Of a stretch of 14,686 bases of DNA, positions 7,426-14,360 are shown piece after piece. Position numbers and translations under genes: made by a program. The DNA lies in contig JANXPK010000503.1 of NCBI GenBank assembly GCA_025357355.1, positions 1-14,686 of the forward strand, written 5' to 3'. The stretch is from Rhodobacterales bacterium. GTDB lineage: Bacteria; Pseudomonadota; Alphaproteobacteria; Rhodobacterales; Rhodobacteraceae. The first letter of the stretch is position 1. Each line of letters starts with the position of its first letter. The notes under the pieces are model-generated. The model did no database searches. It saw only the letters and a program-made list of their open reading frames with translations, and was not told the DNA's origin.

Positions 7426-8614
7426 GGCGGCCTCCAAAGATCCGGGTGTGCAGCGCCGTGGCCCCGATGCGGTAAGCCAGTTCCGCCGGATGTCTGGCCT
7501 CCCACACCGCCAGATCGGCGCGTTGATCGCGAGCCAAGGTGCCCCGGTCGGTCAGGCCAAGGGCGCGGGCGGCGTGGGTGGTGACCCCCTGCAGCGCCTC
7601 CAGCGGCGTCATGCCGAAGAGGGTGCATGCCATGTTCATGGTCAGCGTCAGTGAGGTGATGGGCGAGGAGCCGGGGTTGCAATCGGTCGCCAGCGCCATC
7701 GGCACGCCAGCGGCACGCAGGGCGGCAATCGGGGGCAGCTGCTTTTCACGCAAGGTATAGAAAGCGCCGGGCAGAATGACAGCAACCGTTCCAGCCCGCG
7801 CCATGGCATCGACCCCGTCCTGACCCAGATATTCCAGATGGTCCGCCGAAAGCGCGCCGAATCGGGCGGCAAGTACCGCACCCTTGAGGTCAGAGAGTTG
7901 CTCAGCATGCAGTTTGATCGGAATGCCAAGACTGCGGGCGACGGTGAACAGACGATTAACCTGCGCCGGTGAAAACGCGATGCCCTCGCAAAAGGCGTCC
8001 ACGGCGTCGATCAGGCCTTCGGCATGGGCTTGTCGCAGCGAGGGGATGGCAACCTCGTCGACATAGGCATCGGCGCGGCCCTTGTATTCTGGCGGGATGG
8101 CATGGGCGGCAAGATGAGTGGTGCGCACCGTCACAGGACGGTGCCGGGCGATCTGGCGAGCGACGCGCAACTGTTTCAACTCGCCCGCCACAGTCAGTCC
8201 GTAGCCCGATTTGACCTCGATCGTTGTGGCGCCGCCTGCGATGATCTGATCGGCACGGGCAATGGCCTGTGCCAGTAACTCGCCCTCGGACGCGGCCCTT
8301 GTCGCTGTGACGGTGGACAGAATGCCGCCCCCGGCGCGGGCCACCTCTTCATAGCTCGCCCCATTCAGCCGCATCTCGAACTCGGAGGCGCGGTCGCCGG
8401 CAAAGACAATGTGGGTGTGACAATCGATCAGGCCGGGGGTGACGAGGCGGCCGTCAAGCTCGGTCGGCGGAAGGCGGTCATAGGGTCCGGGGATTTGGGC
8501 ACGCGGGCCAGCCCACGCCACGCGATCATCCTCGATCACCACGGCGGCGTCATGGATAAGGCCGTAGCCCTTCGTCATCGTCGCCAGAGTAAGATTGCTG
8601 AGCAGGAGTGACAT
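7418..8614 (-). CDS. hutI: Imidazolonepropionase
   Basis: 398 residues, a cytosolic amidohydrolase-superfamily enzyme that opens the ring of 4-imidazolone-5-propionate to N-formimino-L-glutamate. The metal site is readable: His66 and His68 (DCHTH), His236 (KLHAEQ) with Glu239, His259 (SADHLEYL) and Asp311 (ATDCNPGSSP). Substrate-pocket signatures FAGDRASEFEMRL and IEVKSGYGL are typical of HutI and separate it from other amidohydrolases such as HutF. The composite beta-sandwich domain is made from residues 1-58 and about 350-398 (ADLAVWE). The ATG at 8614 has AAGG 7 nt upstream. It is the first gene of the minus-strand arm and overlaps hutH by 8 nt; its upstream region is the HutC-type operator area shared with hutF. 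Confidence 0.96.
   Translation of the reverse strand: MSLLLSNLTLATMTKGYGLIHDAAVVIEDDRVAWAGPRAQIPGPYDRLPPTELDGRLVTPGLIDCHTHIVFAGDRASEFEMRLNGASYEEVARAGGGILSTVTATRAASEGELLAQAIARADQIIAGGATTIEVKSGYGLTVAGELKQLRVARQIARHRPVTVRTTHLAAHAIPPEYKGRADAYVDEVAIPSLRQAHAEGLIDAVDAFCEGIAFSPAQVNRLFTVARSLGIPIKLHAEQLSDLKGAVLAARFGALSADHLEYLGQDGVDAMARAGTVAVILPGAFYTLREKQLPPIAALRAAGVPMALATDCNPGSSPITSLTLTMNMACTLFGMTPLEALQGVTTHAARALGLTDRGTLARDQRADLAVWEARHPAELAYRIGATALHTRIFGGRLD
7431..7435 (-). promoter_or_regulatory. Ribosome binding site that decides the hutH TTG start
   Basis: On the minus strand GGAGG (plus-strand CCTCC) is followed by five bases, CCGCC, and then TTG at 7425. It lies inside the last codons of hutI. 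This strong Shine-Dalgarno match at ideal spacing is the main sequence reason for preferring the TTG over any other start. Confidence 0.75.
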
Positions 8615-8623
8615 TTGCTTGCC

Positions 8624-8640
8624 TTATGTCTGAACTTATG
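8624..8640. promoter_or_regulatory. Possible second, weaker HutC site
   Basis: TTATGTCT at 8624-8631 repeats exactly at 8645-8652 inside the strong palindrome. The core here, GTCTGAAC (8628-8635), matches six of eight positions of the HutC-subfamily core GTMTAKAC, and TTATG recurs at 8636-8640. The two cores are 21 bp apart, about two helical turns, so two bound dimers would lie on one face of the DNA. This site also covers the leader just ahead of hutI. Confidence 0.4.
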
Positions 8641-8643
8641 GCT

Positions 8644-8661
8644 ATTATGTCTATACATAAT
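8644..8661. promoter_or_regulatory. Probable HutC operator between hutI and hutF
   Basis: ATTATGT at 8644-8650 and ACATAAT at 8655-8661 are perfect inverted 7-bp arms around CTAT. The centre GTCTATAC (8649-8656) agrees at every position with the operator core I recall for the HutC subfamily of GntR regulators, GTMTAKAC. It lies in the 66-nt gap between divergent hutI and hutF, 29 nt upstream of hutI and 19 nt upstream of hutF, and AT-rich -10-like hexamers overlap it. A bound repressor would therefore shut both arms. hutC is in the locus, so negative autoregulation is expected. Confidence 0.72.
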
Positions 8662-8680
8662 GGCCGAGTCAAGGGATGCC

Positions 8681-10039
8681 ATGACCATAATTCACGCCAA
8701 AACCGCACTGCTGCCGCAAGGTTGGGCCACCGATGTCCGCGTCACGATAGCTGGCGGTCGCATCCAAAGGGCGACGCCCGGGGCGGTCTCCGAGGGGCAA
8801 TTGGTCGATTGCCTTTTGCCCGCACCGACCAACTTGCATTCGCACATGTTTCAGCGCGCCATGGCTGGTCTGACCGAACGCCGCTCTGCCGGACAGGACA
8901 GTTTCTGGACCTGGCGAACGCTGATGTACCGCTTCCTCGATCAGTTGACGCCCGAAGACGTGCAGGCAATCGCCGCGATGGTGATGGTCGAGATGGCCGA
9001 GGCGGGTTACGCGGCGGTGGCAGAGTTTCACTACTTGCACCACGGACAAGCCGGCAGCCGCTACGCCGATCTGGCCGAAATGACGACGAGCGTCGCGGCG
9101 GCGGCGGCGCAAACCGGGCTGGGGCTGACCCACCTGCCGGTCCTTTATGAACGCGGCGGCTGCGACGGGCGGGCGCTGACGGCGGGGCAATTGCGTTTCC
9201 GCAACACACCGGACCAGTTCGCGGCATTGTGGCAGGCGGCGCAAAGCAGCTTGCAGCACCTGCCTGCCGACACCGTCCTGGGTGTGGCGCCGCATTCGCT
9301 GCGTGCGGTAAGCCCCGAGGGCCTTGGCTTCGTTGCCGCCCTTGCCCCCGCCGCCCCGATCCACATCCATGTTGCCGAGCAGGTGGCTGAGGTAACGGAG
9401 GTTCAGGCGGCGACCGGGCAGCGTCCGGTGGACTGGCTATTGGATCATCAGGCGGTGGACCAACGCTGGTGCTTGATCCATGCCACTCAGATGACGCTCG
9501 CCGAAACCCTGCGGCTGGCACACTCAGGAGCGGTGGCGGGCCTGTGTCCGATCACCGAGGCCAATCTGGGCGACGGCATCTTTGACGGACAGCGCTTCCT
9601 GCAGGCGGGCGGGCGGTTTGGTGTGGGGTCGGACAGCAATGTGAGGATCTCCCTGACCGAAGAGTTGCGGCTGCTGGAATATTCGCAGCGCTTGGGGCTG
9701 AAGGGGCGGGCGATACTGGCCACGGCCGACCATTCAACCGGGCGGGTTCTTTATGAGGGTGCGGTCCAGGGCGGGGCACAGGCCGCAGGACGGCAGGCCG
9801 GGGCCATCGCGGCGGGACGGTGGGCGGACCTGGTGGCCTTGGACTTGTCCGGACCCGATTTGATGGACGCGCAGGGCGATACAATTCTGGACAGCTTCAT
9901 CTTTGCCCGCGACGACCGGATGGTGACGGACGTGTGGTCGGCCGGGCGCGCATTGGTCCATCAGGGCCGCCACTTTGCCCGGGACGCGGTGACCAAAGCC
10001 TACGCCGCCACCGTTTCACGCCTGCGCTGGGCCTTGTGA
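8681..10039 (+). CDS. hutF: Formimidoylglutamate deiminase
   Basis: 452 residues of the amidohydrolase superfamily. HutF hydrolyses N-formimino-L-glutamate to N-formyl-L-glutamate and ammonia, the branch used by pseudomonads and many alphaproteobacteria instead of the one-step formiminoglutamase. Zn2+ ligands and catalytic residues are visible: His53 and His55 (NLHSHMFQRA), His205 (APHSLR), His230 and Glu233 (IHVAEQ), His267 (IHAT) and Asp318 (GSDSN). The NLHSHMFQRAMAGL block and SFWTWR (74-79) are characteristic of HutF rather than guanine deaminase or HutI. I chose ATG 8681 because AAGGGA lies just upstream and MTIIHAKTALLP is the expected N-terminus; an in-frame ATG at 8660 would sit on the operator. 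hutC follows with no gap. The enzyme's product requires HutG, which is not in the window. Confidence 0.94.
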   Translation: MTIIHAKTALLPQGWATDVRVTIAGGRIQRATPGAVSEGQLVDCLLPAPTNLHSHMFQRAMAGLTERRSAGQDSFWTWRTLMYRFLDQLTPEDVQAIAAMVMVEMAEAGYAAVAEFHYLHHGQAGSRYADLAEMTTSVAAAAAQTGLGLTHLPVLYERGGCDGRALTAGQLRFRNTPDQFAALWQAAQSSLQHLPADTVLGVAPHSLRAVSPEGLGFVAALAPAAPIHIHVAEQVAEVTEVQAATGQRPVDWLLDHQAVDQRWCLIHATQMTLAETLRLAHSGAVAGLCPITEANLGDGIFDGQRFLQAGGRFGVGSDSNVRISLTEELRLLEYSQRLGLKGRAILATADHSTGRVLYEGAVQGGAQAAGRQAGAIAAGRWADLVALDLSGPDLMDAQGDTILDSFIFARDDRMVTDVWSAGRALVHQGRHFARDAVTKAYAATVSRLRWAL

Positions 10040-10726
10040 ATGGCGCCGGGCTGGGAGGCGATCCGCGCCGAGGTGATGAACCGCATCCGCAGCAGGGTCT
10101 GGCCGCCTGGCGGGCTGATCCCGTCCGAGGAAACGCTGGCGGCCGAGTTTGGCTGTGCCCGCGCCACTGTCAACCGGGCGCTGACCGAACTTGCGACCGC
10201 AGGCCTGCTGGAACGCAAACGCAAGGCGGGCACGCGGGTGGCGGCCCTGCCGGTGCGCAAGGCGACGCTGGATATTCCGGTGATCCGGGCCGAGGTTACG
10301 GCGCGCGGGCAGGCCTACAGCTTTGTGCTGATGTCGCGCGACCTGACGGCGCCCCCGACCGGGGTTGCCGCACGGTTGGGTCTGGCGTCTGGCGTGCCGC
10401 TGATCCATTTGCAAACCCTGCATCTGGCCGGTGGTCTGCCGCAGATATTCGAGGATCGTTGGCTGAACCCCGCCATCCTGCCGCAGCATGAGCCCGATTT
10501 CACCGCCATCAGCGCCAATGAATGGCTGGTCGCCAACATCGCTTTTTCCACCGGCGACATCGCCTTTTCCGCCGAAGCGGCAAGCCCTGCCGAAGCGGCG
10601 GCCTTGTCGGTGTCGCCCGGTGCCGCCCTGTTCATCACCGAGCGCTGCACCTGGAGCGCCCACGCCCCGATCACTTGGGTCCGACTGGCCCACGCGCCGG
10701 GCTACCGCTTGCAGACATTGCTTTAG
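10040..10726 (+). CDS. hutC: Histidine utilization repressor, GntR family with UTRA domain
   Basis: 228 residues. The N-terminal winged helix-turn-helix (about 5-70) has the GntR pattern: PSEETLAAEFGCARATVNRAL (27-47), with the recognition helix near 39-51, then the wing ERKRKAGTRVA. The C-terminal UTRA ligand domain (about 88-222) has the expected LIHLQTLHLA and FEDRWLN segments, as in HutC, where urocanate is the inducer, and ends in FITERCTW and PITWVRLAH. The start ATG directly follows the hutF stop (TGA then ATG, zero spacing), so it is probably translated by coupling to hutF. Linkage to hutF and the hutI-hutF palindrome support repression of both arms including its own transcript. A different UTRA-type ligand is possible but unlikely in this context. 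Confidence 0.93.
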   Translation: MAPGWEAIRAEVMNRIRSRVWPPGGLIPSEETLAAEFGCARATVNRALTELATAGLLERKRKAGTRVAALPVRKATLDIPVIRAEVTARGQAYSFVLMSRDLTAPPTGVAARLGLASGVPLIHLQTLHLAGGLPQIFEDRWLNPAILPQHEPDFTAISANEWLVANIAFSTGDIAFSAEAASPAEAAALSVSPGAALFITERCTWSAHAPITWVRLAHAPGYRLQTLL

Positions 10727-10884
10727 GCTGTCACGGCCTTAGACCTTGTGGTCCGAACCTCGGATCACATCATTTATCATGCAATTTCAAATAGATGACT
10801 TTTTCTGTTAACCGGATTTAAAGGTTTCATGGATTGGCCAAAGGTCGATTTTCGGCCTTCCTTCTGGGCTTCTCACGCCCCGCC
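10727..10884. other. Convergent intergenic spacer between hutC and the LysR gene
   Basis: 158 nt where two genes end face to face. It is clearly more AT-rich than its surroundings, especially about 10765-10830 (runs such as CATTTATCATG and GACTTTTTCTG). A stem of seven pairs with one G-U, AAGGTCG at 10841-10847 against CGGCCTT at 10853-10859 around ATTTT, could form in the plus-strand RNA; a shorter stem GACC-TTGT-GGTC is at 10742-10753. Neither is followed by a T run, so a factor-independent terminator is not demonstrated. No ORF of interest was seen. Confidence 0.5.
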
Positions 10885-11751
10885 CTACTCCTTTTCGGCC
10901 CCACCACGCCCCGAAATTTCGCGCGCCACGATCCGTGTCAGGCGTCTGTGCATCCGCGAGGTGCGGTGACGCTGGTGCATCACGGCATAGATCGGCTGCG
11001 CGATCGGCTCGACATCGGTCACCATGCGGAACTTGCCGCCCGCGACCATGCTGTGCGCCGTCTCTTCCAGCACAAAGCCCGAGCCGCCCATGACGGCCAG
11101 CAGCCCCGCCACGGCCGTGTTCTGGCCCGACGCCAGCAGAGCAGCGGAGAATTCCGGCATCACCTGACGATGCGAGGCATCGAACGCGGGCGAATAGCTG
11201 CCGCGGATATAGCGCAAGGGGCTGACCTCGGCCCGTGTCGCGCCGTCGCCGCTGATCAACCGGTAGCGCACCTCGCCGATCGAGGCGATGTGCAGGTCGG
11301 GCAGTGATTGCGGCGAATAGACCACGGCGAAATCCAACGCACCCCGGTCAAGATCGCGGCACATCTGCACCGAATAATCGGGCTCGATGTAGAAGGCGCA
11401 ATCGGGCAGGGTGCGGCGGAAATTCGCCACCCAATCGCCGATCTGCCCTGCCGCAAGGTCGTTCTGGATGCCGATGCGCAGGGTGATCGCGGTAGATGAG
11501 GGTTCAACTGCCCGCTGCGCCTCGGTCCAGGCATGGCGCAGGGCGCGCGCGTGCGGCTCGAACTTCAAGCCCTCGGTCGACAGTTCGGTGCCTGCCCGCG
11601 ACCGGGTGAACAGCCGTCCGCCCACTGCAGCCTCCAGTGCCTGAACACGGGCCGAAACGGTGGATTGGGTGATGTGCAGCCGTTCCGCCGTGCGATGAAA
11701 GCTGCGGGTCTCGATCAGGTCGAGAAATGTGTCCAAAAGCTCGATTTGCAT
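10885..11751 (-). CDS. LysR-type transcriptional regulator
   Basis: 288 residues, typical for the family. The N-terminal winged helix-turn-helix is clear: LLDTFLDLIETRSFHRTAERLH leads into the recognition helix ITQSTVSARVQALE (27-40), then LFTRSRAGTELSTEG. From about residue 90 (ITLRIGI) it continues as a periplasmic-binding-protein-like effector domain, with the usual DFAVVY and GGSGFVLEE segments. It is divergent from the dehydrogenase gene at 11858 across a 106-nt gap that contains an ATC-N9-GAT LysR-type box, the classic arrangement for an activator of the neighbouring gene with autorepression. The effector is unknown; by context it may be the methylated amine or amino acid oxidised by the neighbouring enzymes. 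AGAGG lies about 10 nt ahead of the ATG. It is convergent with hutC and probably unrelated to hut control. Confidence 0.93.
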   Translation of the reverse strand: MQIELLDTFLDLIETRSFHRTAERLHITQSTVSARVQALEAAVGGRLFTRSRAGTELSTEGLKFEPHARALRHAWTEAQRAVEPSSTAITLRIGIQNDLAAGQIGDWVANFRRTLPDCAFYIEPDYSVQMCRDLDRGALDFAVVYSPQSLPDLHIASIGEVRYRLISGDGATRAEVSPLRYIRGSYSPAFDASHRQVMPEFSAALLASGQNTAVAGLLAVMGGSGFVLEETAHSMVAGGKFRMVTDVEPIAQPIYAVMHQRHRTSRMHRRLTRIVAREISGRGGAEKE

Positions 11752-11765
11752 GTTTGTGCCGCCTC

Positions 11766-11784
11766 TGATCGTTTTTCCCGATCA
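11766..11784. promoter_or_regulatory. LysR-type regulator binding site (T-N11-A palindrome)
   Basis: TGATCG at 11766-11771 and CGATCA at 11779-11784 form a perfect 6-bp inverted repeat around seven bases. It contains ATC-N9-GAT and so fits the T-N11-A LysR box. It begins 15 nt upstream of the LysR gene start and lies upstream of the promoter-like pair for the dehydrogenase, the usual recognition-site position for a divergent LysR pair. Confidence 0.65.
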
Positions 11785-11804
11785 ATAGCGCAGGTTGGTG
11801 CGAA

Positions 11805-11833
11805 TTGAAAGCGGCAAGCTGGGCGGTGATACT
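11805..11833 (+). promoter_or_regulatory. Candidate promoter for the dimethylglycine/sarcosine dehydrogenase-like gene
   Basis: TTGAAA at 11805-11810 matches five of six -35 bases, and GATACT at 11828-11833 matches four of six -10 bases, with an ideal 17-nt spacer. Transcription would begin near 11840, 18 nt before the ATG. The LysR box ends 20 nt upstream of the -35, close to where activator sites usually sit. Confidence 0.5.
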
Positions 11834-11857
11834 CCGCGCGAATGAACGGGGTGCGAC

Positions 11858-14299
11858 ATGGCTGATTTTCCGACCTCTGCCCGCGTGGTGATCATTGGCG
11901 GCGGGGCCGTTGGGGCGTCGTCGCTCTATCATCTGTGCAAGGCGGGCTGGACCGATTGCGTTCTTTTGGAAAAGAACGAGTTGACCGCCGGGTCGACCTG
12001 GCATGCCGCTGGCAACGTGCCGACCTTTTCGTCGTCATGGTCGATCATGAACATGCAGCGCTATTCGGCGAACCTGTATCGAGGTTTGGGGGCCGAGGTC
12101 GACTACCCGATGAACTACCACGTCACCGGCTCGGTGCGGCTTGGGCATACGCGCGAGCGCTTGCAGGAGTTTCAGCGCGTCGCCGGCATGGGCCGCTATC
12201 AGGGCATGGACCTGAACATCCTGACGCCCGATGACCTTCGCAGCGTCTATCCCTTTGTCGAGACCCACGACCTGACGGGCGCGCTGCTTGACCCCTATGA
12301 CGGCGACATCGACCCTGCCCAGTTGACGCAGGCTCTGGCCAAAGGCGCCCGCCAGATGGGGGCGCGGATCGAGCGGTTTTGTCCTGCGACCGGTGTCCGC
12401 CGTGAGGGTGATGAGTGGGTGGTCAGCACGCCGAAGGGCGAGATTCGCTGCGAGATCGTGGTCAACGCCGCCGGTTACTATGCCCGTGAGGTCGGCAAAT
12501 GGTTCGGTCGCGACCTGCCGATGATGGTGATGTCGCATCAGTACATGCTGTTCGACACCATCCCGGAACTTGCCGACTGGACGGCCGAGGTCGGCCACAA
12601 ACTGCCCCTTTTGCGCGACGTCGACAGCAGCTACTACCTGAGGCAAGAAAAGAACGGCTTCAACCTTGGCCCGTATGAGGGCAACTGCCGCGCCCATTGG
12701 GCAACGCCCGACGATCCCTTCCCACAGGATTTCAGCTTCCAGCTGTTCCCCGATGATCTGGAACGCCTTGAATGGCACATCAACGATGCGATGGCGCGGG
12801 TGCCTCTGCTCGCCAAAGCGGGCCTGAGCAAGGTCATCAACGGCCCGATCCCTTACACTCCCGATGGCAAGCCACTGATCGGCCCGATGCCCGGCGTTCC
12901 AAACGCTTATGAGGCTTGCGTCTTTACCTTCGGCATTTGTCAGGCTGGGGGCGCAGGCAAAGTTCTGGCCGAATGGGTGACCGAGGGCGCTACCGAATGG
13001 GACATGTGGTCCTGCGACCCGCGCCGCTTCACCGGATTTGAGGACCAAGCCTATTGCGTGGCCAAGGGGCGCGAAGTATACGGCCACGAATACGCCATCC
13101 AGTTCCCTCACCATGTCTGGCCCGAGGGCCGGGGCAAGAAGCTTTCGGCCGTCCATGACCGCACCCGCAACCTGGGTGGCCAGTTCGGCCCCTATAATGG
13201 CTGGGAACGCGCCCTGTGGTATGCCCGCGCAGGCGATGATACATCCGAGGCGGCGCAGAGAACCTGGGATTGCAAGGGCCCGTGGTTCGCCGCAGTGAAA
13301 GCCGAATGCGAGGCCGTGCGTGACGACGCGGGCATCCTCGACCTGCCGGGGTTCTCGCGTTTCATGATCACCGGCCCCGGCACGGTTGATTGGCTGAGCC
13401 ACCAGATCACCGGCAAGGTGCCGCCGGTCGGTCGTCTTGGTCTGGCCTATTTCGCCGACGACAAGGGCCGCATCGTGACGGAGATGTCGGTGGCGCGGAT
13501 GGGCGCGGATCAGGTCCTGCTCATCACCGCCGCCACCGCCCAAAGCCATGACCGCGAATGGCTGCAAAAGCACCTTCCCCCTGGCTTGTCGCTGTTCGAT
13601 GCCACCAACCTGTGGTCCTGCCATATCCTGACCGGCCCCAAATCGCGCGACATCCTTGTTGCCTGTTCGGATGCCGACCTGACCAAAGGCTGGCTGACCT
13701 TCCAGAAAGCCCAGATCGCCGAGGCCGAGATCTATCTGTTCCGGGTGTCCTTTGCGGGCGAGCTTGGTTGGGAAATCCACACGCCGGTCGGGGCAACCGC
13801 CAAAGTCTGGGAGGCCGTGATGGCCGCAGGCACACCCCTGGGTTTGAAACCCTTTGGCATGTTCGCCCTGAACGCGCTGCGCATCGAAAAGGGTTACCGG
13901 GCCTGGAAGGGCGACCTTTCGACCGACTATACCGTGCTGCAAGGCGGGCTCGACCGCTTTGTCGACTGGACCAAACCCACCTTCCGCGGCAAGGCGGCTT
14001 TGGAGGCCGAGCGGCAGCGCGGTGTCATCAAACGCTTTTGCACGCTGGTGATAGAGGCTGGCGATCAGGACCCGCCCTATATGTCGACGATCTGGCATGA
14101 CGGACGTGTCGTTGGCGAACTTACCAGCGGTTACTATGGTCATCGTGTTGGCGCGTGCATCGGCCTTGGCATGCTGCAGACAGCAATCAACGTGCCCGGA
14201 ACTGCGGTCGAGGTGGAGATTTTCGGCATACGTTATCCGGCAGTTGTGCAAGCGGATCAGCCGCTGTGGGATGCCAAGAACGAGCGCTTGCGCGCGTGA
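11858..14299 (+). CDS. Dimethylglycine/sarcosine dehydrogenase-like protein (FAD oxidoreductase fused to GcvT)
   Basis: 813 residues, full length for this two-part family. The N-terminal DAO-type domain (about 8-375) has the FAD motif GGGAVG at 14-19 and Glu38 for the ribose. His49, in the TWHAAG segment, is where dimethylglycine and sarcosine dehydrogenases carry covalently bound FAD. A linker with FGPYNGWERALWY (443-455) leads into the GcvT aminomethyltransferase domain (about 480-705; GELGWEI at 634-640, NALRIEKGYRAWKGD at 672-686) and the GcvT C-terminal barrel (about 720-810). The family oxidatively demethylates N-methyl compounds and transfers the formaldehyde unit to tetrahydrofolate, giving 5,10-methylene-THF. 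Which amine is used cannot be decided. No mitochondrial-type targeting or signal peptide is seen, so it is cytosolic. It is divergent from the LysR gene and is followed 61 nt later by a paralogue. Confidence 0.88.
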   Translation: MADFPTSARVVIIGGGAVGASSLYHLCKAGWTDCVLLEKNELTAGSTWHAAGNVPTFSSSWSIMNMQRYSANLYRGLGAEVDYPMNYHVTGSVRLGHTRERLQEFQRVAGMGRYQGMDLNILTPDDLRSVYPFVETHDLTGALLDPYDGDIDPAQLTQALAKGARQMGARIERFCPATGVRREGDEWVVSTPKGEIRCEIVVNAAGYYAREVGKWFGRDLPMMVMSHQYMLFDTIPELADWTAEVGHKLPLLRDVDSSYYLRQEKNGFNLGPYEGNCRAHWATPDDPFPQDFSFQLFPDDLERLEWHINDAMARVPLLAKAGLSKVINGPIPYTPDGKPLIGPMPGVPNAYEACVFTFGICQAGGAGKVLAEWVTEGATEWDMWSCDPRRFTGFEDQAYCVAKGREVYGHEYAIQFPHHVWPEGRGKKLSAVHDRTRNLGGQFGPYNGWERALWYARAGDDTSEAAQRTWDCKGPWFAAVKAECEAVRDDAGILDLPGFSRFMITGPGTVDWLSHQITGKVPPVGRLGLAYFADDKGRIVTEMSVARMGADQVLLITAATAQSHDREWLQKHLPPGLSLFDATNLWSCHILTGPKSRDILVACSDADLTKGWLTFQKAQIAEAEIYLFRVSFAGELGWEIHTPVGATAKVWEAVMAAGTPLGLKPFGMFALNALRIEKGYRAWKGDLSTDYTVLQGGLDRFVDWTKPTFRGKAALEAERQRGVIKRFCTLVIEAGDQDPPYMSTIWHDGRVVGELTSGYYGHRVGACIGLGMLQTAINVPGTAVEVEIFGIRYPAVVQADQPLWDAKNERLRA

Positions 14300-14305
14300 C
14301 GGCGA

Positions 14306-14331
14306 CCCGGGGCGCTGCCCCGGACCCCGGG
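14306..14331 (+). terminator. GC-rich stem-loop between the paralogous dehydrogenase genes (possible attenuator or intercistronic hairpin)
   Basis: CCGGGGC at 14307-14313 pairs perfectly with GCCCCGG at 14317-14323 around a GCT loop, starting 7 nt after the stop codon. CCCGGGG at 14306-14312 can pair instead with CCCCGGG at 14325-14331, so two stems compete for the same left arm. The tail ATATTTATG follows, which is only partly T-rich, so complete termination is doubtful; 3'-end protection of the first cistron or partial read-through to the second gene is equally likely. Confidence 0.5.
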
Positions 14332-14360
14332 ATATTTATGAAAAGATGATGAGGCAAGGC

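Noticed and set aside
8641..8661. A firm -35/-10 assignment for hutF or hutI in the 66-nt gap.
   Set aside because: TATACA and CATAAT hexamers overlap the palindrome, but no good -35 lies at 16-18 nt, so only the operator is called.
8615..8680. Longer hutF starting at 8615.
   Set aside because: The extra 22 codons are the translated operator and promoter gap, and the ribosome binding site points to ATG 8681.
10841..10859. Factor-independent terminator after hutC.
   Set aside because: The stem has a G-U pair and no T run follows, so it is recorded only as a weak hairpin.
12035..14251. A 738-codon open frame antisense to the dehydrogenase gene.
   Set aside because: It lies wholly within a strongly recognisable family gene; its translation is low-complexity and His/Gly/Arg/Gln-rich with no domain. 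Long antisense frames are common in GC-rich genes.
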